Assembly (NCBI RefSeq): GCF_949987515.2 | Contig: NC_082687.1 | Span: forward strand, 116,913,838 to 116,977,837 | Length of the DNA: 64,000 nt | Reading direction: 5' to 3' | Source of the DNA: Delphinus delphis | Taxonomy: Eukaryota; Chordata; Mammalia; Artiodactyla; Delphinidae | In this document: positions 10,617 through 23,437 of the stretch, in pieces | How positions within the stretch are numbered: position 1 is the first letter of the stretch | Layout: each line of letters begins with the position of its first letter | Notes under the pieces: generated by a model | Database searches by the model: none | What the model saw: only the letters and a program-made list of their open reading frames with translations | What the model was told of the DNA's origin: nothing | Position numbers and translations under genes: made by a program

Positions 10617-13094
10617 TCCATTTTTTTTCCCTATAAATATCCTTTCAGAGGACTCTCGTCCACAATGTTGATTAAAACAATGGCCTTCATTTTAAAAATA
10701 TTAGACCACCTGTTAGAATTCCTCACGACTCTGCCCTAAGTTTCAATGGCTAGTCAACTCACCCGAATGATTGCCCTTGATTTAGGTTGGAATCGATCCG
10801 TTTTCATCCCAATCAGTTCTGGGAGACTGTTTGGTGAGTCTGTAACCCCTGAAGGCATTAGTCCAGGATTCTTAGCTCAGGATTCTCAAGACTGCCCCCA
10901 GACACTATTCCTATTCCAGACAGTAAATTTTAGGAAGGAGAGCAGTGTAATCCCTACTTTTTCATACCAGCCTGCTCAAGACAGTAAAGACCCCACCGAG
11001 GCCCATTCCAATCTTGGTTGTTAACTGACAGCAAACCAAGTTAAGCCTTATATAAAATAGATAAGTTAAAAAGAAATAACTAAACCCTGTACTTCTTGTT
11101 TTTCCATATTCTTCACTTTGGGCACTCTCTGCCCTCTGTAGGCGTATGCCTCCTGAACGGGATCCCGGGGCCTGCATTCCCAGGTCTGGCACTTTCCAGC
11201 CATTCGTACCCAGAGGTTTACAAGCTGCAAACTCTCCTCTCCCTGCAAGTCCCTTATCACAAACACTGTCTTATGGACAACATCAGGCCCTCAGTGTTTG
11301 CCTGCTGTTGATTTGATACATTCCTTTGTGCTAGACTAAAGGAACCCTCAGGGCCTCTTCACCTCCAGCAGTCTTAATTGTAGCTTTTTAAGATAACCAT
11401 CCACTTTGGTGTGTCACCTAAAGGAATGAGAGAAGAGGTTAAAATTCTAGACCAGGTAAGAGGCGAAGGCAAGTAACAGGTTGAGACAGATGCTTCTGAT
11501 GCGTAGCTTGTTGAACAGCTCAAATTCTGCTGGGTATGTGGCCAACGACTTTCTCTCACAGCCTTCCAGAACTGGATAAAGAATCAACTTGAGCACATTC
11601 TTTGGGGAAAAAATAAAATGATCCACTTGATGCTTTAGATTTTCTATGGTAATTTTTAAACATCTACATTCCCAATTGTTCTCCCCTCAGCCACTTTCCC
11701 CCTGAATGTTCTCTTTGTCTCTTCCCATGTCCATATCTGTGACATTTTTTTTCTCCATAGCTTACTCAGCCTGAAATTTTTCTATCCCTACACCGTTTGT
11801 ATTTTCCTCATTCCTATATAAGCTCTATCATTAAAAAAAAAAAAATCCCTCTTTTGGGATCTGTTACATGTATAATGGACATACCAGCTCTGAAATTTTC
11901 CCCTCAGGAATGGAATAAAGGGAAAAACAGAGGAAGAAAGATGAAAGAAGCCTGGATCCGTTTCTCATCTTCCTCTGTGGGGCAAAGGGAAAAACAGAAA
12001 CCAGGCCCTCCCTCTCTACAAAAAACCTACTAACCTTGGAGGTTTCTTCATCTCCCTTGATGGATTGAAACCTTAATTATCTGTCTCAAGTCATTAGGCT
12101 ACTAAATAATTATTTTGCCTTTTATTTATGCTCTACTCAATTAATACTATCATTATTGATATTGATCATAAGAAAAACAATGAAATTACCTATATTTTTT
12201 GTTATTTAACCTTCTCTAATATCTAATTCAGTCATTAATTTTTTGCTATCATTAAAATAGGGTAGTGTAAAATATCAACATATTAAAAGATTAAGAAAAC
12301 TATTGCGTCTTTCAATTAAGCATCCAGTGGATATTTTAACATAATAGAAGAGAAATATAAGATGTTCTGTAAAATTAATTAATTACAGTATAACTTTTCA
12401 CACAAACAAAATGAAATTTACAATTTCAGCTTTTTGAATGAAACAAAACCCCTCTGAGATTTAAAGTATAAAATATGAGTGGTGTGACTATAAGATTTTG
12501 TCTCGACTTTTCTAGAAAGCATGAAAAAATGCAGCTGCATTTTTTACCACAGTAACATTACATTCACTAGGTCTGTTGAAATTACAGTCAAGAAGAAGCC
12601 TTTTGTCTCTGTCTATAAATGAACTCTGTAGAGCTGCAGTGTATTTCTTCAAGCTACTGAGGATGGGCTTGTTGCTGAAGAGATTTAGGTTACTATTTAG
12701 GGAGCGTTAGTTAGTGTGATAATGAGGGCACAAGGGAGATTTTCAAAAAAAGTTGGGTTTTAAATAGACAATGTGAACTTAGCTGGGAAGAGGCAGACAT
12801 CAAAAAACAGGAGTTAGTACTGTGTTCTAACAGCACAGTGGTGAAAGGTAGCAAGAAATGAATAATGAGCACAAATGTGGACCAATTCAACCCAGAGTGC
12901 CGAAACAGTACTCAAATCTCTCCATTTAATTAAGGTGTCAACTAAAAAGATAGGGAATCACTTATTTTTTAGGCAAATAATGACTATGAATACATAAATA
13001 AATTCTAGTGGAGAAATCACATGCACTCTATTCTGACTTGTGGCTTTTTGTCTGCTTTTTGTTTTGTGCCATTTGGACAGTAACAGTTCCCATA
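10617..13094. other. Intergenic stretch, nothing recognised
   Basis: About 2.5 kb without an identifiable gene or repeat. The short open frames (such as 10746-11024 and 11797-12033) lack any recognisable domain. An A13 run at 11833-11845 is the only simple tract that stands out. Confidence 0.45.
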
Positions 13095-13305
13095 ATGTGA
13101 TTAATTCTTAGCAATGATAAATGAATTTAATATGCTATCTCAGTTTAATCAATCTGGCAACCCTTGCATGATAGACATTTTACATGAGGATACCGAGGTT
13201 TGGTGAGGTTAAGTAATGTGCTGCACCTTAAGAGGTGACCCAGGTCTTACCAGATGTCAAAGCACTTGCCCTTCACCACTGCCCTGTGCAGCCTCTTGTG
13301 TTGGT
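13095..13305 (+). repeat. MIR fragment
   Basis: The series gacattttacatgaggatac, gaggttaagtaatgtgctgc, caggtcttaccag and a tail running ccttcaccactgccctgtgc follows MIR order in the plus orientation. Confidence 0.7.
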
Positions 13306-13929
13306 AGCTTGCAGGCAGTGAGAAGGACACAAGATTTCTTCTGACTTTCAAACAGATATGTACAGTACTTTGTGAGCTCACTAGTGAAAAACTAAACCAA
13401 AGCAAAAATATGACAGCCCTGAGGTTTAAGAAAACCTAAACAAAGCCCATGGATTTCAGAGTCTGAGCTTTGGTTTCTTTGATTGGTGATGAAATATGGT
13501 TGAACTTGTGAGCCTTTCACAAAAATGGAGATGTTCGTGGGAGAAGATATGCAAAACATGATAATCCCTTGAACTGTTGTTCTTATAAAATATAGCCATC
13601 TCTTTCAGACAGCAACAAAATTAGTTCATGACTTACACGTTATTTTTAAAACATATTAGAGTCCATTTAAAGTTCCAAAATGTGGTACTCAGCACAGAAA
13701 TATAGTAACAAATGTTATAACCTAATTAAGGGCTCTTCTCAGACATCTTTTATGGATAGTAGATTGGTACAGAGGCACATTAAAGCCTTTGAATAAAGTA
13801 CTACACTGTCAGCCTAGAGGATTTGGTGGGAAATAACTTCTGGTATTGATGTTGCAACTTCAACTATTCAATCCAAATTGATGTTTCAAGAAAGTGGCAT
13901 TCTAGTTAGTGAATATGTTTACAGATACT

Positions 13930-14095
13930 TTAACTCTTGCTTAATGCCTTATTTCCACTCTATTCTAGAATTGATCACATTCCTGAAATTATTTGCCTAC
14001 TCTCCCTCACTAGACTGTGAGCCATTGAGGTGCAGGTGCTGTGTGTGAACCGTCTTTGCATACCCAGGGCCTTGATAATGCCTAGTAACAAAATT
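13930..14095 (+). repeat. L2 3'-end fragment
   Basis: Contains ctagactgtgagccattgag, then gtctttgcatacccagggcc and gcctagtaacaaa, corresponding to the conserved 3' region of LINE-2. Confidence 0.65.
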
Positions 14096-14114
14096 TTTAC
14101 TTTTTAAAGCACAT

Positions 14115-14549
14115 ACATAGAATGGAGTTTCTCAGCCTCAACACTATTGACATTTGGGGTCATATAATCCTTAATTGGGGGATGTGGACTATACCATACA
14201 TCAGTGGTCCCCAACCATTTTGGCACCAGGGGCCGGTTTCGTGGAAGACAATTTTTCTGCGAGTGGGGTGGGGGGGTGTCGGGGGAGGATGGTTCAGGTG
14301 GTAATGCGAGCGATGGGGAGGGCAGATGAAGCTTCGCTCCCTTGCCTGCCACTCACCTCCTGATCTGTGGCCTGGTCTGCCATCCGGGGGTTGGGGATCC
14401 CTGTCACGCATAGTAGGATATATAATAGCACTCCTGACATCTACTCACTAGATGCCAGTAGTCCCCACCCACCTACCCAAAATATCTCCAGACATTGTCA
14501 AATGTCCCCTGGGGAGGGGGGAATCACCCCCAGTTGAAAACCACTGACA
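14115..14549. mobile_element. Old hAT-Charlie-like DNA transposon, interrupted
   Basis: The left part (gtttctcagcctcaacacta, then ttgacatttggggtc) and the right part (tctccagacattgtcaaatg ... cccccagttgaaaaccactg) together make one MER-type non-autonomous element with inverted ends of the ttctcaac/gttgaaaa kind. It is split by a second DNA element at 14202-14403. Confidence 0.6.
14202..14403. mobile_element. Small hAT-like DNA transposon nested in another
   Basis: Terminal inverted repeats are visible: cagtggtccccaacc on the left and ggttggggatccctg on the right. The flanking 8-mers ccatacat and tcacgcat agree at five of eight positions, which fits a decayed 8-bp hAT duplication. The interior carries gccggtttcgtggaagacaa and GC-rich sequence. 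Open frames across it are not genes. Confidence 0.65.
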
Positions 14550-15028
14550 TGGAAGAATGCACACACATGCACAGATAAAAACATGATGCTTTTAATTTAT
14601 TAATTCACTTTTTCAATTTTCTTTGTGTAGGCAACAAGTACACAGAACACAAGAATCAAAATTACAAAAGTATATATAGTAAAAGATAAATCTCTTTCCT
14701 TCTCCCATCTCCCACCCAGTTTTTTGTATATTATTCTAGACCCTAGATGTCCAATGGATACATGTGACTATTGTAAACTTAAGATGTGGCTTGTTCTAAC
14801 TGAGATGTGCTAAGTATAAAATACACAATGGATTTTGAAGACAATATAGAAAGTGTAAAATATACCATTAATAACTGTTTTACATTTACATGTAAGAATG
14901 ACAATATCTTGGATATATTAGATGAAATAAAATATGTAATTAAAATTAATTAGTCCTGTAATAAAGCCATTTTACTATGGCTACTGGGAAATTCAAAATT
15001 ACATCTTTGACTTACATTATATTTCTGT
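14550..15028. other. Intergenic stretch, nothing recognised
   Basis: AT-rich filler between transposons, with no gene or repeat assigned. Confidence 0.45.
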
Positions 15029-15042
15029 TGAACAGCACTTTA

Positions 15043-15258
15043 TTTTATTTATTTATTTTTCTTTTTGCGGTATGCGGGCCTCTCACTGTTGTGGCCTCTT
15101 CCGCTGCGGAGCACAGGCTCCGGACGCACAGGCTCAGCGGCCATGGCTCACGGGCCCAGCCGCTCCGCGGCATGTGGGATCTTCCCAGACCGGGGCACGC
15201 ACCCGTGTCCCCTGCAACGGCAGGCGGACTCTCAACCACTGTGCCACCAGGGAAGCCC
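15043..15258 (-). mobile_element. CHR-type SINE, short form, with TSD
   Basis: Perfect 14-bp duplication tgaacagcacttta at 15029-15042 and 15259-15272. The body is close to the other short-form copies. Confidence 0.95.
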
Positions 15259-15408
15259 TGAACAGCACTTTAAAAGAAATATTCCATGGGGTTATAAGCA
15301 TATAAATATGTATATATAATGTTAAACTTAATACATATATATTGTTTTATTTTATACTTAGCATAAACATTGCGTATGGTACTTAGTAGATGCTCACTGA
15401 TTGACTCA

Positions 15409-15432
15409 ATAATCCCTCAATCGAGGGATTAT
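15409..15432. repeat. Perfect hairpin, 10-bp stem and 4-base loop
   Basis: ataatccctc (15409-15418) is followed by a four-base loop and its exact reverse complement gagggattat (15423-15432). It lies just upstream of the Tigger-like element. It is not followed by a T-run. Confidence 0.75.
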
Positions 15433-15445
15433 ATGTATACATATA

Positions 15446-15658
15446 CAGTTGACTCTTGAACAACGTGGGGATTTAGTCCGAAACTGTGTATAATTTATAG
15501 TTGGCCCTCCAACTATGCTGTTCCTCTGAATCCGAGGTTCCAGATCCCCAGATGAAACCAGCTTTGTATTGTGTAGTACTGTAGTATTTACTGTTGAAGA
15601 AAATCAGCATATGAGCGAACCCAAACAGTTCAAATCCATGTCGTTCAAGGGTCAACTG
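15446..15658. mobile_element. Tigger-type (TcMar) miniature element
   Basis: It begins cagttgactcttgaacaac and ends gttcaagggtcaactg, the inverted termini of Tigger elements, and is flanked by the TA dinucleotide on both sides (15444-15445 and 15659-15660). The interior is only about 180 bp and contains a segment like ttggccctccaac. There is no transposase. Confidence 0.85.
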
Positions 15659-15689
15659 TATAAATATTCACATAAATAACTATCATATA

Positions 15690-16035
15690 CATCTGTAGTG
15701 CTTTTTACATAGGACTTTCACAAACTTCATTTTATATGATCCTCATAACCTCACGATACAAATATTTTATTATGATCTTCATTTATCTCATCTGTAAAAT
15801 GGTTATAATAATAATATTGTTTGAAAATTAAATGTATTTATATAAGAACTTAGAACAGTACCCATCAGATTACAGTAACCATATATCATTATCCTTCTCT
15901 TCTTTGTTATCATTATTGTTTTTGTTGTTACTATTTTTTTTAAAGATGAGGAAACCAAACATCAGGGAGGATAATGCCCCTAGGTTACACATCTGGCAAC
16001 ACAGCTGCTCAAAACTGGAAGCTTGTGCTTACAAA
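15690..16035 (+). repeat. MIR-like fragments
   Basis: Two blocks follow MIR order: atgatcctcataacctcacg at about 15737, then after an AT-rich interval agatgaggaaaccaaacatc, ggttacacatctggcaacac and ctggaagcttgtgctt. The AT-rich middle (15800-15940) may be local expansion or an insertion. Confidence 0.55.
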
Positions 16036-16337
16036 TTCATGCACTCATCTCCATCTTATGCCGCGTCATTATATTCATTTAAAAAACACAAAAAAGAAAA
16101 CATGTAGTGCCCAGATCCTGTTTTTAAATTCCATTACCTTATAAAAGGGACCAAGATCCTTGGAATATTGTCTATTTCAGGGTCAGGATTAGCAAAGTAC
16201 AAGCCTGAAATACTTTGGTGTGTCAGTAAGGAAGTGCTCAAAAACTGTAGGTATATGGGATGTTTGCATACATTTCTGAAACTTTTAGGTAGATTTCCAA
16301 TTATTTCAAAATATGAAGTTTAAAAAATAACAAAACC

Positions 16338-16549
16338 AGGGCTTCCCTGGTGGCGCAGTGGTTGAGAGTCCGCCTCCTGATGCAGGGGACACGGGTTCGT
16401 GCCCCGGTCCTGGAAGATCCCACACGCCGCGGAGCGGCTGGGCGCGTGAGCCATGGCCGCTGAGCCTGCGCGTCCGGAGCCTGTGCTCTGCAACGGGAGA
16501 GGCCACAACAGTGAGAGGCCCGCGTACCGCAAAAACAACAACAACAAAA
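16338..16549 (+). mobile_element. CHR-type SINE, short form
   Basis: Head gggcttccctggtggcgcag, end cgcgtaccgc followed by an aaaacaacaacaacaaaaa tail. No clear duplication survives in the A-rich flanks. Confidence 0.92.
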
Positions 16550-18384
16550 AGATTGAGCAGTTTGTGGATCATTGTTCTCAAGTAACCTTGTCTCACCTGC
16601 AACGTAGTCTCCTTTTGTCCACCCCATTGCTACTCCAAGTGTCCTCTCCTGCTTGCCTGTCACCTTTCTATACCTGCCCCATTGCTAGCGTCCATTAAAT
16701 ACTAATAAATCTAGACAGACATTGATGTCATGATTCCAAATATAAATCATTACTACTACTACTACTACTAGTAAGTAGTCTCCAGATATTTTCCCTGAGT
16801 CTTCCCTACTCTTTGAAGGGCCATACAACTTATTATCTTTTATTTCTTCTTTCTGTATAAAAGAGGAGGTCTCACTATGTTCTAGAACTAATCTTACCTC
16901 TGGAGGCTGGAAAAGAAGTTCTTTCTTTTGAAAAATTTCAAAGCATTAATTCAGAGCTTTCCAATTGGGTTGCTGGAGCACAAATAGGTGTTAAGTGTGT
17001 AGGAAATAGCTCCCCCTTCAGCTTCAGGGTAGTGGGGCAAGACGTCCAGGGCAGGGCAGTTACCTCTGGCTACAAGCAGCTTCACAGGTCTTTCTCTGGG
17101 TGTTTTATAAATATTATCATATTTTATGTTGCCATGGCATGAAAAACGTTAGAAAGAAGAACATTAATATGCTCAGAACATTTGTATACTGACCCACTTT
17201 TCAGTGAGTTAGAAAAGAACATGAAATATTGAATAAGAATCACAAAAATCTGAAACAATAAGAAATATATATATATAAAACATTATTAGGAATATTTTTG
17301 ACAAGCTCCAAGACATTTTAGTAGAGATATTTAACTCTGATTAAAGAATATGGTTTAAAATATTAATAATGAAAATCATATTATTTCTAAAATGTGAAAC
17401 AGTCGTAGGAAAAGATGGTTATATCGAACACTTTCTATTTAACCAAGAAAAACATCCATGAAAGCTTCTAAATGAGGTTGGACTATCAAAAAGTAGCGCT
17501 CTTTGAATATTACAGTCCATAGAATTTAACCTTCATTTCATTATATAGAGGACATGGCTATGATTTATAAAGTACAATGTGGACAGAAGTGACACTATAC
17601 CCAGGAGACATTAAAGAGTCTAAGATTAATACCAAGAATACCAAAGCAATTGAATAATGCAATATGCTAAGCATGACAGAGCAGCATTTACAAGCTATAA
17701 TTTGTAGTATATTGTTCACACAAGAATAAATGATAGGGAAAATTTTATTGATGAATAAAAGGTTTAGCCAATGAGTATGTGGAATGAGATAATACCATCA
17801 GAAGAAAACAAACTGATGCTTTTTAAACTACTACCTGACAGATTACATGAAACTCAACAAAAGGTAAACTTTTTACAGAGTATTTTGCATTTTCCAGTTT
17901 ACAGAGCAATTCTCTTCGAATACTAAAAAATCACATTTTCAAATTTCTACTCCTTTCCCAGACTGATTGCTGGAGGCAAATTTCAGATTAATTTCTAACA
18001 CTTTTGATGGAGGAATATATTTAAAGCAAGAATTTATACTAATCAGATATCCATCTGTCTTCTACATAAGACCACTCAAATCTTCCAAGAATCTGTTTTT
18101 AAACATGTGCATCCTTTTGCTTGGAACATTACTTATTCCTCTCCCAAATTAGGACAAATATGCTAATTATCCATGAGTCATATGGCTCTCAAATACACAG
18201 ATTTCATTTTCTGCTATTATAAGTCCGTGCAACACCCTTCTCATTTTATTTCATTATTCTTTCCCCTTTGTCCTACCCATTCTCATTTACATTGTCCTTC
18301 CCATCAGAGAAGTTTACAATAGTATATTCAATATATGTCCTTAGGCATCTGAAAATATAACCCTGAGAAATAATGTATTATTTT
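16550..18384. other. Intergenic stretch with a short (TAC)n tract
   Basis: The only clear feature is a trinucleotide run at 16751-16770. The rest is AT-rich, with no gene or repeat I can name. Confidence 0.45.
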
Positions 18385-18399
18385 CTATGCGTGTGTTTT

Positions 18400-18602
18400 T
18401 TTTTTTTTTTTCCGGTACGCGGGCCTCTCACTGTTGTGGCCTCCCCCGTTGCGGAGCAGAGGCTCCGGACGCGCAGGCTCAGCGGCCATGGCTCACGCGC
18501 CCAGCCGCTCCGCGGCATGTGGGATCTTCCCGGATCGGGGCACGAACCCGCGTCCCCTGCATCAGCAGGCGGACTCTCAACCACTGCGCCACCAGGGAAG
18601 CC
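18400..18602 (-). mobile_element. CHR-type SINE, short form, with TSD
   Basis: The flanking duplication ctatgcgtgtgtttt (18385-18399) pairs with ctatgcatgtatgtttt from 18603, slightly diverged. The body is near-consensus. Confidence 0.92.
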
Positions 18603-19497
18603 CTATGCATGTATGTTTTGAATGTACATAAATTGTTTTGCTCTATAGAATTCATTCTATATTTCTAAGATCTATCTATATTGCCTAAAATGATTAACTA
18701 CTTCTTATTGCTGTACTGTATTCCATTGCATGTATACACCACACATTCTGGTTATTCATTTCTCTAGGGACAGATATCAAGGTTTCTTGTAACTTCTTGA
18801 TAACACAAATAATGCAATGATATTTACCTCATAAATGTCCCCTTAAAAACTTGTACACAGTATAAACCCAGATGAAGGAATGATGTATACTGAATATATG
18901 GCTAATTAATTTCACTCAGTGTTATGAGCTTGCTCTCCCACCAATAGTGCATAAAGTTTCTCATGCCTCCTCATTCTAGCCAACATTTGGTATTAGCTGA
19001 CTTTAAAATTTTTCCCAATACTATGTTGACTTAATTTGAATTTCTCTGACTTCATGTGAAGTTGAGCATCTCTTCATACACATTTTGGCTATTTAGAATT
19101 CCTCTTCCATGAATTGTCTATTTTTACTCCTGTCCAATTATTGTTTCCCTGTAGATTTTAGTAGTTCCTTTTGTACTCTATTTGTTAATAATCAGTTTTC
19201 AGATTTAAATTCTGAACACATCTTTTAATCTGCCACCAGCCTGTTAAGTTTGTCTATCGTGTCCTCTTCATACAGAAATACTTAATTTTAATATGAACAC
19301 ATCCATCAATTTCTACCACCCACCCTTAAAGTTGATACTTTTTTAGTCTTGTTTAAACATCCTTTCCCATCCTAAGTTCACAAAGATAGCCTCATATATT
19401 TTATTACTTTATATACTGCCTTTTATAATTAGGTTTTTAATCTATTTGGAATTTATTTCTGTATTTGGAGTGAGGTAAGAATCTAAATTTACTTTTC

Positions 19498-19719
19498 AGC
19501 TGGTGGAAAGCAGCTGCATAGCACAGGGAGATCAGCTCGGTGCTTTGTGACCACCTAGAGGGGTGGGATAGGGAGGGTGGGAGGGAGGGAGACGCAAGAG
19601 GGAAGAGATGTGGGAACATGTGTATATGTATGGCTGATTCACTTTGTTATGGAGCAGAAGCTGACACACCATTGTAAAGCAATTATACTGCAATAAAGAT
19701 GTAAAAAATAAATAAATAC
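19498..19719 (+). mobile_element. 5'-truncated L1, 3' end only, with TSD
   Basis: The 3' end reads cattgtaaagcaattatact, then gcaataaagatgtaaaaaat, and is preceded by a G-rich gggagggtgggagggaggga tract. The duplication atttacttttc is at 19487-19497 and 19720-19730. It sits inside older antisense L1. Confidence 0.85.
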
Positions 19720-20473
19720 ATTTACTTTTCCCTATGTATTGAGCCATATACTAAATAATCCCTCTTTTCCCCTCTGATTTGTGATGCTAATTTCTGCTAC
19801 ATTCCACATCCTCATATATAACAGGCACTGTTCATTGCTTTTGGATTCTGTTGCATCTATTTTTTTTTATCTGTTCCTATACTAGTACCATACTGTTTTT
19901 ATTGCTATGGTTTTATAAGATGTCTTAATATATCCAATAAGACAAGTTCCCTTTCCTTAGTCCATTATTCTTCCATGCACAGAAACTATTTTTCTAGTTC
20001 CTCACAAAACCCTGCTAAAATTTTCATCAAAACTGCATTGAATTTATAAGTTCATTTATGGAGAATGATATTTTTACAGTGTAGTTTTTCCCGTCCATGA
20101 ACATGTTACTTTTCTCTTTTTACCTAAATCTTATTTTATGTCATTTAATACAATTTGAAAAGTACTTTGTGAAAGATTAGTACTTCTTCACTAGGTTATA
20201 TCTTATGTACATTGTAGTTTTTGTTGCTAATGTGAGTGAAGCCATATTCTCCATACTTATTTCTAGTTGGGTGCTGCTAATACAGAAGACTGTTTTGATA
20301 TTTACATGAAACCTATTACTTATACTAATACATTAGTATAAGTAAAATATTTATAAAGTTTCTTATATAGTACTTAGTAAGTGCTTACATGTTACTTAGT
20401 ATTTGCTATTATTATTGTTGTTGCCTATTATTGATCCTGCAACTGCACAATCTTTCTGAACGCTATTAATTCT

Positions 20474-20843
20474 TTTTTTAAAATAAATTTTAATTAATTA
20501 ATTTATTTATTTATTTATTTTTGGTTGCACTGGGTCTTCGTTGCTGCGCACGGGCTTTCTCATCAAGCGGGGGCTACTCTTCGTTGCAGTGCATGGGCTT
20601 CTCATTGAGGTGGCTTCTCTTGTTGCAGAGCACGGGTTCTAGGAGAGTAGGCTTCAGTAGTTGTGGTCCACGGGCTCAGTAGTTGTGGCCCCCGTGGGCC
20701 ACACTGTAGAGTGTAGGCTCAGTATTTGTGGCGCATGGGCTTAGTTGCTCTGTGGCATGTGGGATCTTCCCAGACCAGGACTCAAACCCGTGTCCACTGC
20801 ATTGGCAGGTGGATTCCCAATCACTGTGCCACCAGGGAAGTCC
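20474..20843 (-). mobile_element. CHR-type SINE, long form
   Basis: Tail of ttaattaattaatttattta type, head ccaccagggaagtcc. There is an internal expansion around 20660-20720 (two ggcccacgggctcagtagtt-like units). The flanks ctattaattct and ctattagttct form a decayed duplication. Confidence 0.88.
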
Positions 20844-21696
20844 CTCTTCTATTAGTTCTAATAGTTTGCCTATTGATTCAGTTAGGTCTTCTAATAGAAG
20901 ATCACCCCATAATCTGCAGTGACAGACTTATCCATTCTATCCTATCCTTATACATCTACTACTTTTTTCTTGTCTTATTGTATTTGCTAAGAACTCCTCA
21001 CTATGGGAGCTGTGATAACAAGCCTCTCTTCCCTGTTCATAATGTGTCATAATCTTTTCATAGGTTTTTGTTAAAAGCTTTTATCAAGTTAAGGAAAGTA
21101 TCTTTCATTCCTAATTTTTTAACACTTAAAAATATAAATAAGTTTTAAACTTTACCAAATATTCTTTCTGCGTATGCTGAAGTAATTTTTTCCCCTTTAG
21201 GTCATTAATGTACTAAATTGTATTGCTATCTTTTCTGGTGATGAACCTCCTTACATTTCTAGAATAAAATTTACATCACCATGTTTTATTTATTAAAACA
21301 CTGTTGAACTCAACTAATATTGATTTAGGGTTTCACATTTTGTTTATAAGTGAAATGGGCTAATAGATTATTTTCTTGTACTGATCTAATCTAGTATTGG
21401 TCTGAAGATTATAATTAATAAGTTAATTTGAACTGAGACCTAAAATGAGTTGCACAGCTTTCCCTCATTTTCTTTTTTCTGGAACACTTTATATCAGTTG
21501 GAATTATCTTTACTTTGAAAGTTTTGAAGAACTCAAAAAATTGTATGATCCTATGGATTAATTTTTCAATCTCATTCTAAACATTTTATAACATGCAGAA
21601 ACTGAAAGTAAAATCTACATGTTTCAAATTCCCTGACAGTTAGAATTCTGAATGTGATTTAAGGTCTGGCAATAAGATTCACTTGTGGGAGATTTT

Positions 21697-21922
21697 TTTT
21701 TTTTTTTGCTGTACGCAGCCTCTCACTGTTGTGGCCTCTCGGCCTCTCACTGTTGTGGCCTCTCCCGTTGCGAAGCACAGGCTCTGGACGCGCAGGCTCA
21801 GCGGCCATGGCTCACGGGCCCAGCTGCTCCGCGGCATGTGGGATCTTCGCGGACCGGGACACGAACCCGTGTCCCCTGCCTCGGCAGGCGGACTCTCAAC
21901 CACTGCGCCACCAGGGAAGCCC
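21697..21922 (-). mobile_element. CHR-type SINE, short form, with internal duplication
   Basis: Perfect 14-bp duplication ttgtgggagatttt at 21683-21696 and 21923-21936. A 24-bp block (gcctctcactgttgtggcct plus flanks) is repeated in tandem at 21717-21740 and 21741-21764, making this copy about 20 bp longer than its relatives. Confidence 0.93.
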
Positions 21923-23437
21923 TTGTGGGAGATTTTGATTCAAGATTGAGTCTCGTGGAAACAGGGTACAGTGCATTCACTTCTTTTTCTTCCAGTTTTG
22001 CTGGGATATATTTGACATACAGCACTGTAAGTTTAAGGTATACAGCATAATGATTCAACTTAAATACATCACGAAATGATTACCAGATAGAAATCTCTTT
22101 CATGGTTAGCACATTATCCACGTTTTCTATTTCTTCTCAGGCAACATTTTTCCCTGAAAATTATATTTTTATTTAGATTTTTGATATTATTGTTGTATAG
22201 TTTTTGTTGTTTTTAAAATGTCTATTATTTCTATAGTTAATTCTCTTTTGGGGGTTAAATTTAATTTATACTCTCTTTTATTTGGTTGATCAGCTTTGTC
22301 AGATATTTGTACTTTATCTCTTCAGAGAATTAGGTTTTGATTGTTTATCATCTCTATTGATTTCTTTCTTTCTTATTGATTTTTCCTCATTTGTATTATC
22401 TCCTCCCTTCTTATTTCTGTATGTTTTCTATTGTTTCCTTTTCCAGTTCTTTGAGCTTAATTCTTTCTTTATTTTTCTCAATCTTTCGTGTTTTCTGATA
22501 AATGTATTTAAAGTTATTCATTCACCTAAAAGAATTTTTAAATTTCCCTTAAATTTTTTCCTCTTCTTTTTAATCCAGGGGCTATTAATCATTTTTAGTT
22601 CCTAGACTTATAGGATTTTTTTCCAGACATCTTTTTAGTATTTATTCCTAATTAAATTGTTAAATGATGAAAGAAAATAATCTATATTTCATGGATACTT
22701 TGAAATATAGAAAGCTATCTTTATGACTTAATCCTGGTTAATTTTTGTGGGTGTTCCATATGTATTTGAAAATAATATGTATACTCTGTTGAGTGTAAGA
22801 TTCTACATCTTCATTTCAGTTTATAAATCATGTTATAATTTTGTATAATTTTGATTTTTTTGAAAGCTTCTTCAATCAGTTTTTTTAGAAGGATGACAAA
22901 ATCTCCAGTTTAAATTGACTTATGAATTTCTCTCAGTAGTGCTTTCTGCTTCCTTATATAATTCAAAGCCGTATTGTTTGTTGCTAATATATTCATATCA
23001 TTACAGTTTACTGGCATATGATTATTTAAAGATTAACTTTAGCCTTAAATTCTATTTTGCTATCATGGCTTCTTTTAAAGAGATTTGTTCATATTTACCT
23101 GATATCTCTTTTTCTATCCCTTAACATATGACCTTTATAAAATATTTCAGGTATGTCACTGAATTTTTTCTCACCACATAAAGCCACAGGAGGTCTTGCT
23201 TACAAAGACCTTAAGGTCTACCTTGTAAGTATATAGCTTCATGGAGAAAGATGAGATAACATAACAATACCGAGCCAGACACAAAATCTATATACTTCCA
23301 ACATGTTCCAGATGCAAGCTTAGTTTCCAGTTTAGCAGTGGGCATATCAAAAGGTAAATGGGCAAAAGAGGTATTTATACTATCTTGGGCTGCCTGCTTT
23401 TAGAATAGCAGCAGAGGTCCTCCTCAGCTTAGTAATG

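Larger units (their letters stand above)
18690..23150 (-). mobile_element. Patchwork of old antisense L1 sequence
   Basis: Phrases of the antisense L1 3' end and ORF2 recur through this stretch: tactgtattccattgcatgt at 18714, ctagtaccatactgttttta at 19880, cctccttacatttctagaat at 21247, ttgctgggatatatttgaca at 21999 and ttggttgatcagctttgtca at 22281. The copies are heavily diverged and more than one L1 is probably present, because a second 3'-end-like segment begins near 21990. Younger insertions interrupt it at 19498, 20474 and 21697. No intact L1 frame remains. Confidence 0.65.
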
